Numbered from the stretch's first letter, positions 46,185-56,394 are shown. The stretch is DNA of 64,000 nt from Macrotis lagotis (GCF_037893015.1 NC_133666.1:567457237-567521236); one strand, 5' to 3'. Translations and numbers: made by a program. The notes: generated by a model from the letters alone, not told the origin.

Positions 46185-47130
46185 TGTCCACACAGTGACC
46201 TTCATTCCCTCAATCATTTCTTTTTCTCCTAGATCATTAAATTCCATTTTCCTCTTTTCCCCATCATCACTCCTTGATGAACCAATTTAGCTCTACATTA
46301 TCTTCTTTTGAGTTCCTTGACTCCTTATCATATTTCCAGTTTTCCTTCCCCAAACATCAGGCTTGAATTACATTCATTACCTTTGTTCCTTATAAAGGTA
46401 GAAAAACAATTCAAAATCACAAGTGGATCAATGATAAATTTTCATTTCATAACCTCAACTGTGCCTTCCCTGTTGCAAGGACATCCTTTTTCAGTTCTTT
46501 AATTCAATCTTCCACCTGCCACAAAGATATTTCATTGTTTCTCAAACCTTCCATGAATTCTCCTTCTCCCATTCTGAAAGTGGAGAATTTGCCTCCTATA
46601 CTGAAAAAATGAGGTAATTTACTGAGAGTTCCTTCTTCATATTTTCTCATCTCACATCACTCATGATTCCTGCCACTATCTTCTTTTATCTCTGTCTCAC
46701 ATGAAGGAATGGTCTTCTTGTTAAGCCTCACCTCTTTTTTTTTTTAGGTTTTTTGTGAGGCAAGTGGGGTTAAGTGGCTTGCCCAAGGCCACACAGCTAG
46801 GTAATTATTAAGTGTCTGAGGCCGGATTTGAACTCAGGTCCTCCTGACTCCAAGGCTGGTGCTTTATCCACTATGCCACCTAGCCGCTCCAACCTCACCT
46901 CTTTACAAAAACAATGATCCCATCCTATCTTGTATTAGCCAAGAGATTGCCTCTTCTCTTATCCTCACTGTCTCATCTTCAATTTTTCCCTACTGACTGG
47001 TCCCCTACTTCCTCAAAATGCCTATGTCATTATCCTCAAAAGAACCCTTCACTTTACCGTACATCCTCAATATCTTCCCACATCTCTTCTCACTTTTGTG
47101 GTTAAACTACTTGAGAATTAATTTTAAATT
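46185..47130 (+). repeat. Degenerate L2-like LINE, sense, interrupted by a SINE
   Basis: Pyrimidine-rich decayed coding sequence with the same block order as 18720-19330 ('AAACTACTTGAGAA' here, 'AAATTTCTTGAGAAG' there). The small plus frames at 46308-47105 are remnants. Confidence 0.5.
46726..46904 (-). repeat. tRNA-derived marsupial SINE with 12 bp target-site duplication
   Basis: CCTCACCTCTTT occurs exactly at 46726-46737 and 46893-46904. The body is 46738-46892 with an intact T-run, core and head. This is a young insertion. Confidence 0.97.
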
Positions 47131-47277
47131 ACTTGAACTTGGGCTTTTTATCATATTGATACTGATTTTGAACCCAGCTCTCAAAAAAGGTCAATTTTTC
47201 TTTTTTCTTTTGGAACTTATTTCTGTTTCTCTTTTTTTAAACTTTTTTTTCCTTACCAGATGATGATGTATGTCTAT

Positions 47278-47443
47278 TTTCCCCTTTTGTTCTGATTCTT
47301 CTTTCACAAAATGACTAATATCTAAATAAATTTCATGTAATTCAATATATATTTCATGTCTTAGGGAGGGGGCAAAGAGGGAGAAAGTTTTCAACATGCA
47401 TTTTTATAAAATTATCTATACCTGTAACTAGAAAAATAAAATT
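47278..47443 (+). repeat. 166 bp inverted copy of L1 3' UTR
   Basis: The reverse complement of this segment is identical, base for base by my reading, to 45077-45242 and to 41799-41964. Similarity stops abruptly at both ends. All other L1 3' UTR copies in the window differ substantially from it. Confidence 0.92.
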
Positions 47444-47582
47444 TGCTGTTGAGAGTTACTATTGTATGTTGTTTCAATAAATTGTCTGTAGTATTTAAAG
47501 TTTTACCATGCACCCTCTATCCCCCATTTTCTTATAACTTCTTCATGTTTCTGAGTGAGGAAACCAAAGAAACTTGTTCAAA

Positions 47583-47706
<124 letters not shown>

Positions 47707-47869
47707 ATCTAAAAATATATACTTACTTGACTGTTAGTTGCTGAGGGAGGTAGTTGGGAAAGGAGTGTGGAAGGAAATTTTAAACAGTAAAAATATATGT
47801 ATGCATATGGATGAATGTTGAAAACTTTCATAATATGTATTTGGAAAAATAAAATATCCATAAAAAAGA

Positions 47870-48325
47870 AACAGACAACAGAGACAGAGAAGATTGAGAC
47901 AGAGAGACAGATGAAGAATTAAAGAGGGATAGAGAAACAGATAGAGATATAGAGATGTGTAGACACACACAGGAAGATAGAACCAGACAGAGGGTGAGAC
48001 AGAGATGGAGACAAGAAAGGGACAGAGAGGTAGACAGAGATGAAGACAGACAAAGAGACAGAGATGGAGACACAGTGAGAAAGGGACAAAGACAGAGTTG
48101 CACGGGAAGATAGAGAGGAAGTTAGAGACAGTGATAGAGGGGGAGATGGAAAGGGATGGAGGGACAGGGAGACAGGGAGACAGAGGGAGATAGAGACGTT
48201 GCCAGAGATGGAGAAGGAGATGGAGATGGAGACTGGGCTGGAGATGGTGACAATGACAAAAGGAGAGGGGGACAGATACACAGGGAGAGAGAGGAAGAGA
48301 TATAGAGAGATAAAAACTGAGGGGG
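47870..48325. repeat. Purine-rich GAGACA-type minisatellite
   Basis: About 450 bp of degenerate (GAGACA/GAGATG)n on the plus strand, ending about 275 bp before the SMG5-like ATG. Frames on both strands here (up to 120 codons, Ser/Leu-rich on minus) reflect the repeat. Mirror-symmetric purine tracts of this kind can form triplex DNA, but a regulatory role is unproven. Confidence 0.9.
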
Positions 48326-48329
48326 AAAA

Positions 48330-48579
48330 AAGATGGACAAGTTACATACCTTTGGCCTCAGCTGATGATTTTGATCTTTCTGTTGCTCTCAACTAACCTG
48401 TGTCCAAGTTTCTTCCTCCTGTTCTCTTCTATCATTTCCTCTTTGTCCCTCATCCCTTCTTTCAATGAAATGAATATGTAAAAATGTAAAAAATTATTTA
48501 TAATCTAGTAAATATATTACCTCATTTAGTTAATAAAACACTTTATCTAAGAGGGCTAAGTTGTTGAATACTGATGGAA
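48330..48579. other. Non-repetitive 5' flank of the SMG5-like gene
   Basis: AT-rich, with a pyrimidine-rich part at 48395-48460 and no TATA box in a convincing position. If the acceptor at 48599 is used, this is intron. Confidence 0.4.
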
Positions 48580-48600
48580 AATTTTCTGTGATTCTACAGA
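48580..48600 (+). promoter_or_regulatory. Candidate 3' splice acceptor directly before the ATG
   Basis: A pyrimidine-biased stretch ending TTCTGTGATTCTACAG, with AG at 48598-48599, is followed by one A and then ATG at 48601. A branch-point-like TTGAATACTGAT lies about 30 bp upstream. The simplest reading is that the coding exon starts at 48600 and is joined to an unseen upstream non-coding exon, as is common for expressed retrogenes. Confidence 0.5.
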
Positions 48601-51339
48601 ATGAGCAATATAGTACAAGATGCTTCTCTTTACAAGGAGGACCTGGTGGCCAGGCAGATCTACCAGAAGGCATTGGAGCTTGGTAAGCAACTCAATATTA
48701 TCCTCTCTAAAGACAATGCCAGTCAAGAAATTTTCCAACCCCAAAGTCTCACACTAAGAAGTCAGGTTCAACAGCTTTGCATTAAACTAATGTTTCTGGA
48801 TCCAGTGCAATATGGGGAGAAGGCAGAAGAATTCCTATGGATGAATGTATATTATAATGTCATACTGTTAGGGTTGAAGGATAGAATGCATCACATTAAA
48901 GGTGGGGAAGTTGACTTTGAAAGACATTCAGATGAAGGAGTCGCATTTTACCAAAATCTTTTCTCCTTCCTTCAAGAACATTACCAGCTAGAATTTGGAA
49001 ACAGTAGAACCCATGGAAATATCATAGACTGTAGGCGTGTAATTCCTGCCTCAGAGAAGGAGATAGCTTGGGCTCAAATGGCCTGCTACCACTGTCTGCT
49101 GTATTTGGGAGACTTATTTCTCTTTCAGAGTCATATTAGATCCAGTTACCTTAAGAATATTGCTATGAAATATTACTTCAAGGCTTTGTCAGTGGCCCCT
49201 CAAATGGGAATGCCTTACAATCGGCTAGCAAACCTAGTTGGTGATAACAATTACGATGTAAGGGCACCATTCTTCTACCAGTGTAGCATCCACTCAGAAG
49301 TGCCTGCTAGGATTGCGTCCTTTCACCTTAGAAGTTTAAATGCCAAGGCTGTGGAAATGTACAACCAGTTGAAGAAGTGCCAGATGAGGATGGTATCTTC
49401 AGGACAGAAGATGGTTAAACCCAATCAAAGACTACTAGTGAGCTTCTTGTATCTTCAGAATTTCTTGCAGCCTGAAAGCTGTACGGACCCCCAGCTGGCT
49501 TTACTGTCTCAGTCCGTTTTGGAGGACTTCCGCCTCTGCCTCTCCAGAAAAAACAAAGGAGAACACAAAAACGACTTCTTCCTACCAGACCTTGTCATAT
49601 TTCACATGGTCACTTTATGTATCATGAGTGTGTACAGTCTGAAAAAGGCTGTGGGGGTCCATCAGAGCAGGGCTGCCATCACTTTTATTTTAATGCTATT
49701 TTCTCATCTTGTCCATCATATGAATGTAAGAATCCAGTCAGAACTGGATGGAGTGGATGGTTCAAAGATCCAGGAGACTAATGATATCCAGAGGACCGAC
49801 TCAGACATTCCAGCCCCTAATAATGATTTGAGCTATACCAAAGCTTTGAATATTCCTCAGCATTTCCACTCCACTGAACCATGTTACCATTTTATATTTG
49901 GTAATTACAATGACCAAAGCCAGGATTGTGATTCAAATACTGACTATGACTCCCATAATCCATTAGAAAAAAATGATAGCTATGAAGAAGCAATATTCAG
50001 TTTTGATTTAGACTCAAACAGCAAAAAATGGTCTCATTCCATGGAGAACAAAGAATTTAATTGCCCACCAATTCTAGAAAAGCAGTTGGAACTGAGAGAG
50101 CAATCAAAGCCTCAATCCACTAACCAGCCCATCTTGGGTACTCATAAGATCCAGACCCAACAGGGTATCCTCAAGAAGGCCTTCCCAAAATTTAGAGCTG
50201 TCACTGGTAAAAGGTGTCCAGAGTCTGATACATTTAGCAATGCAAGGAAAAGAAAGCTTAGTGGGAAGGTCCATCTTGGACATGTGCTCAGGAAAAAACT
50301 CTGCATCTTTGCTACTCAGGAATTGCTTTACACCATCAAAATATTCCTGAACTGGTTTTGGATTGACCCAGATCTCACTTTGGAATGTACACAAAGTTCT
50401 CCAAGGCTGTGGAGTCACCTGTCTGTCTTGCTGAATTTACTGCCTTCCATAAAAGAATTGGAAGGAGCCCACCTTGACCTATCCAGTCACCTCTGGGATG
50501 TGGTGATGATTACTAAGGAATCTCACCTGTCCATTTCCCTATTGTTCCCTGAAGACTCAGGTACATGCAATATCTTGCCAATGAAGGAAGCCCACAAATG
50601 GATTTGCTTTATACGAGTCCCACCTTTCATCAGTCCCATAGAGAAGGGCATTTTATATACATGTTTCCTTCGCAGCTTTGGTCACTTTGCTGCCCAGCAA
50701 CCCCACAGCCTCCTGAGGTTTTATCCCAGCCAAGGTATCTTCAAAACTATATCTTCAGTTCAGGAACTAAAGAGCCAAAAGAGGAATGTGATTAGGGAGT
50801 GGCTTCATCCAGGAGGGTCCATTGGGCATGCTCAGAGACAACTGCCTCTTTATCTGGTTCCTGACACCCAAGCATTCTGCCAGTACTTGCCAGTCATCCA
50901 AGAGCTTATCTTGGATGGTAGCTTTATTATGATCATCTCCAGTGATGTTATTGATGAATTAATAGTGCTGAAATACAAAGAACCTGGAGCTTTGGCTACT
51001 ATCAATTTCTTAAAGGACAAGTTGAAGGAAAAAAGTTACATGCATTCAAATATCCAAACAAATCCTGGGAAGAAGGATATAAAGTCCAGGATGAGCAGGG
51101 AAAACCCTGATACAAGGGACCTATATCAGATCCTAGAGGATTGTAAGGGTCTAGTGGAGGCCCCCAAACTTGAGGTTGATGACCGTAGTCAAAAGATGAA
51201 TGTCCTTACAGGTCTCATTGTGGACAATCCCAGGACTTTTTCTCATCCCCTGCTATCAGATTTTAAGAATTCTAACAGTATTTCAGTAGATATCAAACAT
51301 GTTCTACAGTTTTATAGAGAATGGAAGATGATCAGGTAA
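48601..51339 (+). CDS. SMG5-like protein, intact intronless ORF (912 aa)
   Basis: SMG5 is a cytoplasmic nonsense-mediated decay factor that pairs with SMG7 on phosphorylated UPF1 and promotes UPF1 dephosphorylation and mRNA decay. Similarity to SMG5 spans the protein. Residues 1-380 form the 14-3-3-like/EST1 helical region (LCIKLMFLDPVQYGEKAEEF at 59-78; KALSVAPQMGMPYNRL at 194-209; SQSVLEDFRLCLS at 303-315). Residues 380-560 are a hydrophilic linker with a basic patch (RKRKL, 549-553). Residues 570-720 are helical. A PIN domain runs from YLVPDTQAFC (751-760) to SVDIKHVLQFYREWKM at the C-terminus. Asp755 matches the single PIN acidic residue kept in SMG5. Length is 912 against about 1016 for mammalian SMG5; the shortening lies in the acidic linker and the helix before PIN. 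The ATG has A at -3. No introns, stops or frameshifts, so a diverged retrogene is likely; partner binding is untested. Confidence 0.93.
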   Translation: MSNIVQDASLYKEDLVARQIYQKALELGKQLNIILSKDNASQEIFQPQSLTLRSQVQQLCIKLMFLDPVQYGEKAEEFLWMNVYYNVILLGLKDRMHHIKGGEVDFERHSDEGVAFYQNLFSFLQEHYQLEFGNSRTHGNIIDCRRVIPASEKEIAWAQMACYHCLLYLGDLFLFQSHIRSSYLKNIAMKYYFKALSVAPQMGMPYNRLANLVGDNNYDVRAPFFYQCSIHSEVPARIASFHLRSLNAKAVEMYNQLKKCQMRMVSSGQKMVKPNQRLLVSFLYLQNFLQPESCTDPQLALLSQSVLEDFRLCLSRKNKGEHKNDFFLPDLVIFHMVTLCIMSVYSLKKAVGVHQSRAAITFILMLFSHLVHHMNVRIQSELDGVDGSKIQETNDIQRTDSDIPAPNNDLSYTKALNIPQHFHSTEPCYHFIFGNYNDQSQDCDSNTDYDSHNPLEKNDSYEEAIFSFDLDSNSKKWSHSMENKEFNCPPILEKQLELREQSKPQSTNQPILGTHKIQTQQGILKKAFPKFRAVTGKRCPESDTFSNARKRKLSGKVHLGHVLRKKLCIFATQELLYTIKIFLNWFWIDPDLTLECTQSSPRLWSHLSVLLNLLPSIKELEGAHLDLSSHLWDVVMITKESHLSISLLFPEDSGTCNILPMKEAHKWICFIRVPPFISPIEKGILYTCFLRSFGHFAAQQPHSLLRFYPSQGIFKTISSVQELKSQKRNVIREWLHPGGSIGHAQRQLPLYLVPDTQAFCQYLPVIQELILDGSFIMIISSDVIDELIVLKYKEPGALATINFLKDKLKEKSYMHSNIQTNPGKKDIKSRMSRENPDTRDLYQILEDCKGLVEAPKLEVDDRSQKMNVLTGLIVDNPRTFSHPLLSDFKNSNSISVDIKHVLQFYREWKMIR

Positions 51340-51740
51340 AAAATCTTGTTTTCTCTCAGGATGCACATATGTGAACATCTTTTCTTACTATTTTCTTGTA
51401 AGAAGATGATGTTTGGGGTCATGTTTAAAAGACGATAAAGAAACTCCATATCTAGTTAAAGACTACTGAAGTGATTCCTAGAAACCTGTGGGTTTCTCTT
51501 GCATAATTTTGTTAAAAAAAAACACTGGAAATCACTTCTTGATCTAAGGAATGAAACCATGCTAATACCTACTTTTATTGTAGTAACTTTAGCAAGTGAA
51601 AAGAATTATTTTTACTTAGTCCAGGTTAATTCCTGTTTATTTTAAAGAACACTTCATTGATAATGTTTTAAGATGATACTCTGAATCATGTGAACTCATT
51701 TTAGCTATTTAACAATAAATTTTATTGATTTTAATGATTA
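51340..51740 (+). terminator. 3' UTR and poly(A) signal of the SMG5-like gene
   Basis: AATAAA at 51714-51719 is followed by a T/GT-rich segment (TTATGTTAGTGTTTGC at 51737-51752), the usual layout of a mammalian cleavage site. That gives a 3' UTR of about 400 bp. No poly(A) tract or target duplication survives, so the retrotransposition scar is gone. Confidence 0.6.
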
Positions 51741-51950
51741 TGTTAGTGTTTGCTTTCATTCCTTGCTCCACTGATTGTGGATTTGCTTTTGCTTCTGCAA
51801 TCTTTCCATCTTCCCTTTGCAAATTTAAACTACCTTCTTGTCTTTTCCATTTCACTTCCATGAGTCCTTTATTTCCCACATCAGACTGTACTGCTTTTTG
51901 CTCCTCTTGAATTTCTACATAATGTGATTTTTATTCTTTAAGTTAGCCAG
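51741..51950. other. Unassigned sequence
   Basis: Non-coding; no repeat recognised with confidence. Confidence 0.3.
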
Positions 51951-51954
51951 ACTA

Positions 51955-52425
51955 TGTCAACCCCTGCCCAGTGGCATCTTTGGCTCTTTTTTGCATCCAA
52001 TATCAAGTAAGTCCTGTCTTTGACATTAAAGCTCTTCATAGCCTAGTCTTTTCTTATCTCTCCCAGATTTTAATACTTCAGACCTCTTCCTATGCTCTAT
52101 AATCCAGGAATGCTGGCTTATTTTGTAGTTTCTTGAACAAGACAATCCATCTCCTGTCTCAGTACCTTAGTATTGCCTATCTCCTATGCTTGGAATGTTC
52201 TGCACCCTCCCCTTGACTTCTGAGTTTCTTGGCTTCCTTGGAGACTTAGCTCAAATTCTACCTTTTACAGAAGACTTTTCTCAAGTTAATTTCCCTTACA
52301 TCATCCTTGGTAAAATTTGCTTTTGTGAATTGTTTCCCTATTAGAATATGAATTCCTTTATATCAGGGACTTTTACCTTTATATTTCTGGCAGTAAATAA
52401 TAAATGCTTAGTCTCTGACACTCAT
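51955..52425 (+). repeat. L2 LINE 3' end, sense
   Basis: 'TTCATAGCCTAGTCTTTTCT', 'TGCTTGGAATGTTCTGCACC', 'TTGGCTTCCTTGGAGACTTA' and the terminal 'GAATATGAATTCCTTTATAT' ending in AATAAATGC form the L2 3' order. Confidence 0.8.
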
Positions 52426-52519
52426 GCTATCTTTTACGTATTCATTTAAATCTGACTTTGATAGTGACCTTGGGTCTTATACTGATACATAGGGTTGATC
52501 CTGGGTTCTTTTTGTAAAA

Positions 52520-53008
52520 TATTAGTAAATTAAAATTTAATAATTTTTAAATCAGCAAAAAAAGCCCCCAAATCCCCAAACAAAAAGCCCAACCCTTCCT
52601 TTTTTCCCTCCCTTCTTCTTCCCCACTGCTATGAGAATAAAATAAAAGAGAACTTTAAGAAAAATAAATGTTCACATTTGGCCATATCTTAAATCTAGAC
52701 CTAGATATATACCTTATTCTATATTTTAAGTTATTCAGCTATCTATTGTGAGGTTGGTATCCTATTTTAGCATTAGTCCTGTTTAGTCCTATTTAGGAAT
52801 CCTGATTAGTCATTACATTGATCCTTCTAAGTCATTTAGATGTCATTGTCTAAATTATTTTCTTTGTTCTGTTCACTTCATTATGCACCAATTCATGCAA
52901 TTCTACTCTGCTTTCTCTGAAATGATCCCCTTCATCAATTCTTACAGCATAATAGTATTAAATTACATTGATAACTTGTTCAGCAATTTCTCAGTTGATG
53001 ATCCCCCT
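52520..53008 (-). repeat. LINE-1 3' end, antisense
   Basis: 3' UTR region followed by 'TGTTCACTTCATTATGCACC', 'CAATTCTTACAGCATAATAG' and 'TCAGCAATTTCTCAGTTGAT' (ORF2 C-terminus). Diverged. Confidence 0.7.
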
Positions 53009-53205
53009 CAGATGTTAATCCAGCTGGTATGACCTGAAATCAAATCTAACCTCAAACACTTGCTGTGTGATCCTGGGCAACTCAATTTCTTCAACTGTAA
53101 AATAGGAATAATAATAAAATCTATTTCCCAGTGTGGTTTTGTGGATCAAAAAGAAGATAATTTTTGTAAATTGCTTATTACAGTGCCTGTCACATTAATT
53201 TTTGT
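53009..53205 (+). repeat. MIR-like SINE, sense
   Basis: 'TGCTGTGTGATCCTGGGCAA', 'TTCTTCAACTGTAAAATAGG' and 'TACAGTGCCTGTCACATTAA' are clear MIR blocks. Confidence 0.8.
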
Positions 53206-53279
53206 TTTCCTTCCTCTTCTTTTCCTCCTTTCTTCCCTTCCCCCTTCTCAAAAAGAAATCTAAGTATTTATATCCAGTT

Positions 53280-54930
53280 TGCATTCCTTTTCTCCTCCCT
53301 TTTCTTTCTTCTTTTAAGATCTTCAAGAAATAATGGGGCCATTCTCAGACATTTTGTCTAATTAGAGTCCTTTTATGACTCCCCAGTGATTTCAGAGGGG
53401 ACACAATGTATCATCTCCCTATATTAGAAAGTAAGCTGTTTATCCTTGTTTAGTCCCTTATAATTCATTTGTGTTTAGATTTTTATGTTTCTCTTGACTC
53501 TTATGTTTATTCTTTTTATGCAAGTCTGGTCTTTTCATTAGAAAGGATTGGAAATCCTCTATTTCATTAAAGGTCATATATTCCCCCCAGTTGTACACTG
53601 AAGCTTTCTGGATAAGTTATTATTGATTGTAACTATATTCTTTTGCCCTCTGGAATATCATATACCTTTATAATGACAGCTGCTAAATCAGATGTGATTC
53701 TAATTGTGGTTCCTCATTACTTTATTTTTTTTTCTTTTTAGCTAAAGTATTTTTTTCTTTGATCTGGAAACTCTGGATTTTGGTTGCAATGTTTCTGGGA
53801 GTTTTTATTTTGGGATTTCTTTCTGGAGGTAATTATTTTCTCTTTTTGTTTTGTTCTCTGGTTTTAAGAGATCAGATCAGTTTTGTAATGTCTTGGAATA
53901 TGATTTCTAAGCTTTCCCCTTCCTCACACCCCTCCCCCAGTCATGACAATAAAGTAGTGTGATGATTCTTATATTATCTCTTTTCAGTCTATTTTTTTTG
54001 GTTATCTTTATTATAAGATGCCTTTCATTTTCTTCTATTTTCCCCAGTGTTTTTACTTTATTTTTAGTATTATTTGTTTTCCCCTGAGTCACTAACTTAT
54101 ATTTATTTTAATTTACAGGAATGTTCTTGCTTGGGCAAGGTTTTATACCTTTTTTGCCAAGCTGTTAATTCCCTTTCTTATCCTTTCTTCAATAGCACTC
54201 ATTTCTTTGTCTTTTTTCCTTTAGCACTCTCATTTTATTTATAAAACCAATTTTTAACTCTTCATCTTTTTCATGTGTTCTCAAAATATTTTTCTTTGAG
54301 AATTTACTTTTAAATATTTTTGAGTTTTTTTTTCTTTTGGGTTTGTCTTTTGAGCATCCCTAGAACCATAGAACATTTTAACAATGTTGTTTCTTTATTC
54401 CTTCTTCAATCTACTTCCCAATTTTGTACTTTATTTTAGGGATAGACTCTATGCCTTGGTTATTCCTCTGAAGGCTTATGATTGGACCTCAATCCAGACC
54501 TGAGACCACTCTAGTTCTGGGAGATGATCCATGCAGATACTACTTGCTTCTGAATTTGCTTCTTGTTTGTTTCACAAGAGTAGGACCCTTAGCCTTTCCT
54601 CACGCTGAATTGCCGTTCCTGGGCACAGGTTCCCTTCTCTTTCTGCCCTGGATCTGTGACTTGGACCTGGGTAATGAACAACAGATTTGTCACCCTCCAC
54701 AGGTTTAGGGTCTCTGTTTCCTGGACCTTGGACCCCTTCCCTGGACTGGAGAATTCCTCTAGAACTTGATCAGACCTGGAACCCTGTGATTCTGTGGTAT
54801 TTTCTTGTGTTTTTCAATCAGAATTTGATATCTTCAGAGGAGTCTTGAGGGTGTTTTTGGTTTGTTTATTGGTTGGGGGAGGGAGGAAGTTTGATATGCT
54901 TTTCCTACTATTCTGTCATTTTACTCCTTT
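53280..54930 (-). repeat. LINE-1 5' part (ORF1 region and 5' UTR), antisense
   Basis: 'TGACAGCTGCTAAATCAGAT', 'TGTGATTCTAATTGTGGTTC', 'TTTCTGGGAGTTTTTATTTT' and 'GGGATTTCTTTCTGGAGGTA' are antisense L1 ORF1-region blocks. From about 54470 the GC-richer sequence (GACCTGAGACCACTCTAGTT to CTACTATTCTGTCATTTTA) looks like the 5' UTR, placing the element's 5' end near 54930. Frames are decayed. Confidence 0.65.
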
Positions 54931-55890
54931 CTCCTTATCCTAATCCTGTGTTCTTGAAATTAATGCCAGCACAATGAAAAGAGTAGTAAATTCTCCTAAA
55001 TTGGAAAAATTTCAGTTACAGGCTAAGCAATGAACTCTATGTCTATCAGACTAGCCTAAATAGAAGGGTTTATCAAGAGGTGAGAGATTTGTCCACAAGA
55101 AGTCACAAAGTCATTTCCTGATAAGAACTAGCATTTTAAAAAAGCACTTTAAAGTTGGTAAAGCTCCTTTTTTCCTGTTTCAGCTTAAAAAACTGTATCA
55201 CTTTATGTTATATCTTGGCATTGAATAGACATTTTTACATCTCACTTTGCACTGCCCAATAATTTTCTCCAGATCCATGTCTTCTTGTCAAGTCAGACCA
55301 GGGTTTGAACTCTTTCAGTATCTTTTCCACTGCAGAAACTAATCTTTCTACCCACCTGGGTTAATACTCCATTCATGAATACAGATCATAATTTCTGTTG
55401 TCTTTGTCAGGATCTCTTGAATTTATAAAGTTGCTGCCAAAAGTTCTTGATGGCTTGTTGGAGTAATTTTCTACTACTTCAAGGAAAGGACATTCTTTCT
55501 TCCTCCCTACTCTGCCCTAGCATGGGAAATTTCATGGTTACCTGATTTCCAATTGAATAGTTGAAGGAAGAGAGACACAGAGATAGGCATGGAGTCAGAG
55601 AAAGGAGAATTTTTTTTAAAGGGTCACTGAGTCAGTAATACTTCCTGTTCAGCAATCAATAAGGGAATTATGTTGTCAACTCAAAGTTCTTTTCATATCT
55701 GTTTCTGCCTCTTCATGAAATTTCTGGGCTTGCTCTAGTGTACACCTCATGAAATGATTCCTGTAAGCTCATTTTCAAATATGTTTCATCAAGCATAACC
55801 CCTGATATAGAGGAAATAAAAAAAGATGGTTAAATAACATATAACCATTATTGTTGTTTCATTTTTAGAAATTTGAAAACCAGCTTTTAA
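54931..55890. other. Unassigned sequence
   Basis: No recognised repeat or gene over about 1 kb. Confidence 0.35.
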
Positions 55891-55894
55891 AATA

Positions 55895-56125
55895 TTTGGT
55901 TTTTAATTGATTAGTTGGCTCCAACTCCGTTTGGGATTTTATTGGTAAAAAATACTGAATGGTTCCATTTCCTTCTCCAACTCATTTTTATTAATGAGGA
56001 ACTGAGGCAAATCGGGTTAAGTAATTTGCCTGGGGTCACATAGCTAGTAAGTATCTGAGGCCAGATTTAAACTCAGCTCCTCCTAATTCCAGGGTCTACA
56101 TTTTTATTTGCTAGGCTAACCAATT
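55895..56125 (-). repeat. MAR1/MIR-type SINE, antisense
   Basis: 'TGGTTCCATTTCCTTCTCCA', 'GAGGAACTGAGGCAAATCGG', 'CTGGGGTCACATAGCTAGTA' and 'TCCTCCTAATTCCAGGGTCT' follow the order of a long marsupial SINE whose 3' part contains 'ccatttccttctccag'. Confidence 0.8.
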
Positions 56126-56162
56126 GACCCATTTTAAAATAATTTAAATACTGTAATTACTC

Positions 56163-56390
56163 CCTAAAATAATATTATTTATTTATCTATGCATCTATTC
56201 ATTCATTCATTTATTTATTTATTTTGCAAGGCAAATGGGGTTAAGTGGCTTGCCCAAGGCCAAGTGGCTTGCCCAAGGCAACATAGCTAGGTAATTATTA
56301 AGTGTCTGAGGCTGGATCTGAACTCGGGTACTTGTTACTACAAGGACCAGTGATCTATCCACTGTACTACCTAGCCACTCCTAAAATAAT
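56163..56390 (-). repeat. tRNA-derived marsupial SINE with 11 bp target-site duplication and internal duplication
   Basis: CCTAAAATAAT flanks it at 56163-56173 and 56380-56390. The tail has expanded into ATTCATTT/ATTTATTT repeats, and AAGTGGCTTGCCCAAGGC is duplicated in tandem near 56245-56280. Confidence 0.95.
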
Positions 56391-56394
56391 GTCA

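Noticed and set aside
47870..48325. Regularly spaced repeats resembling a CRISPR-like array
   Set aside because: Units are short, degenerate and contiguous without unique spacers, and the genome is clearly that of a marsupial.
47828..48396. Several Ser/Leu-rich minus-strand frames and a Glu/Met-rich plus-strand frame up to 120 codons
   Set aside because: Products of the GAGACA-type minisatellite, which lacks stop codons in several frames.
50104..50795. Frames of 104 aa (minus) and 76 aa (plus) inside the SMG5-like gene
   Set aside because: Shadow frames of a real coding region; no independent start context or domain.
48601..51339. Alternative reading that the 912-codon ORF is SMG6 or SMG7
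   Set aside because: SMG7 lacks a PIN domain and SMG6 has three catalytic acids and a different C-terminus. The start, linker position and C-terminal SVDIK...FY.EWK pattern fit SMG5.
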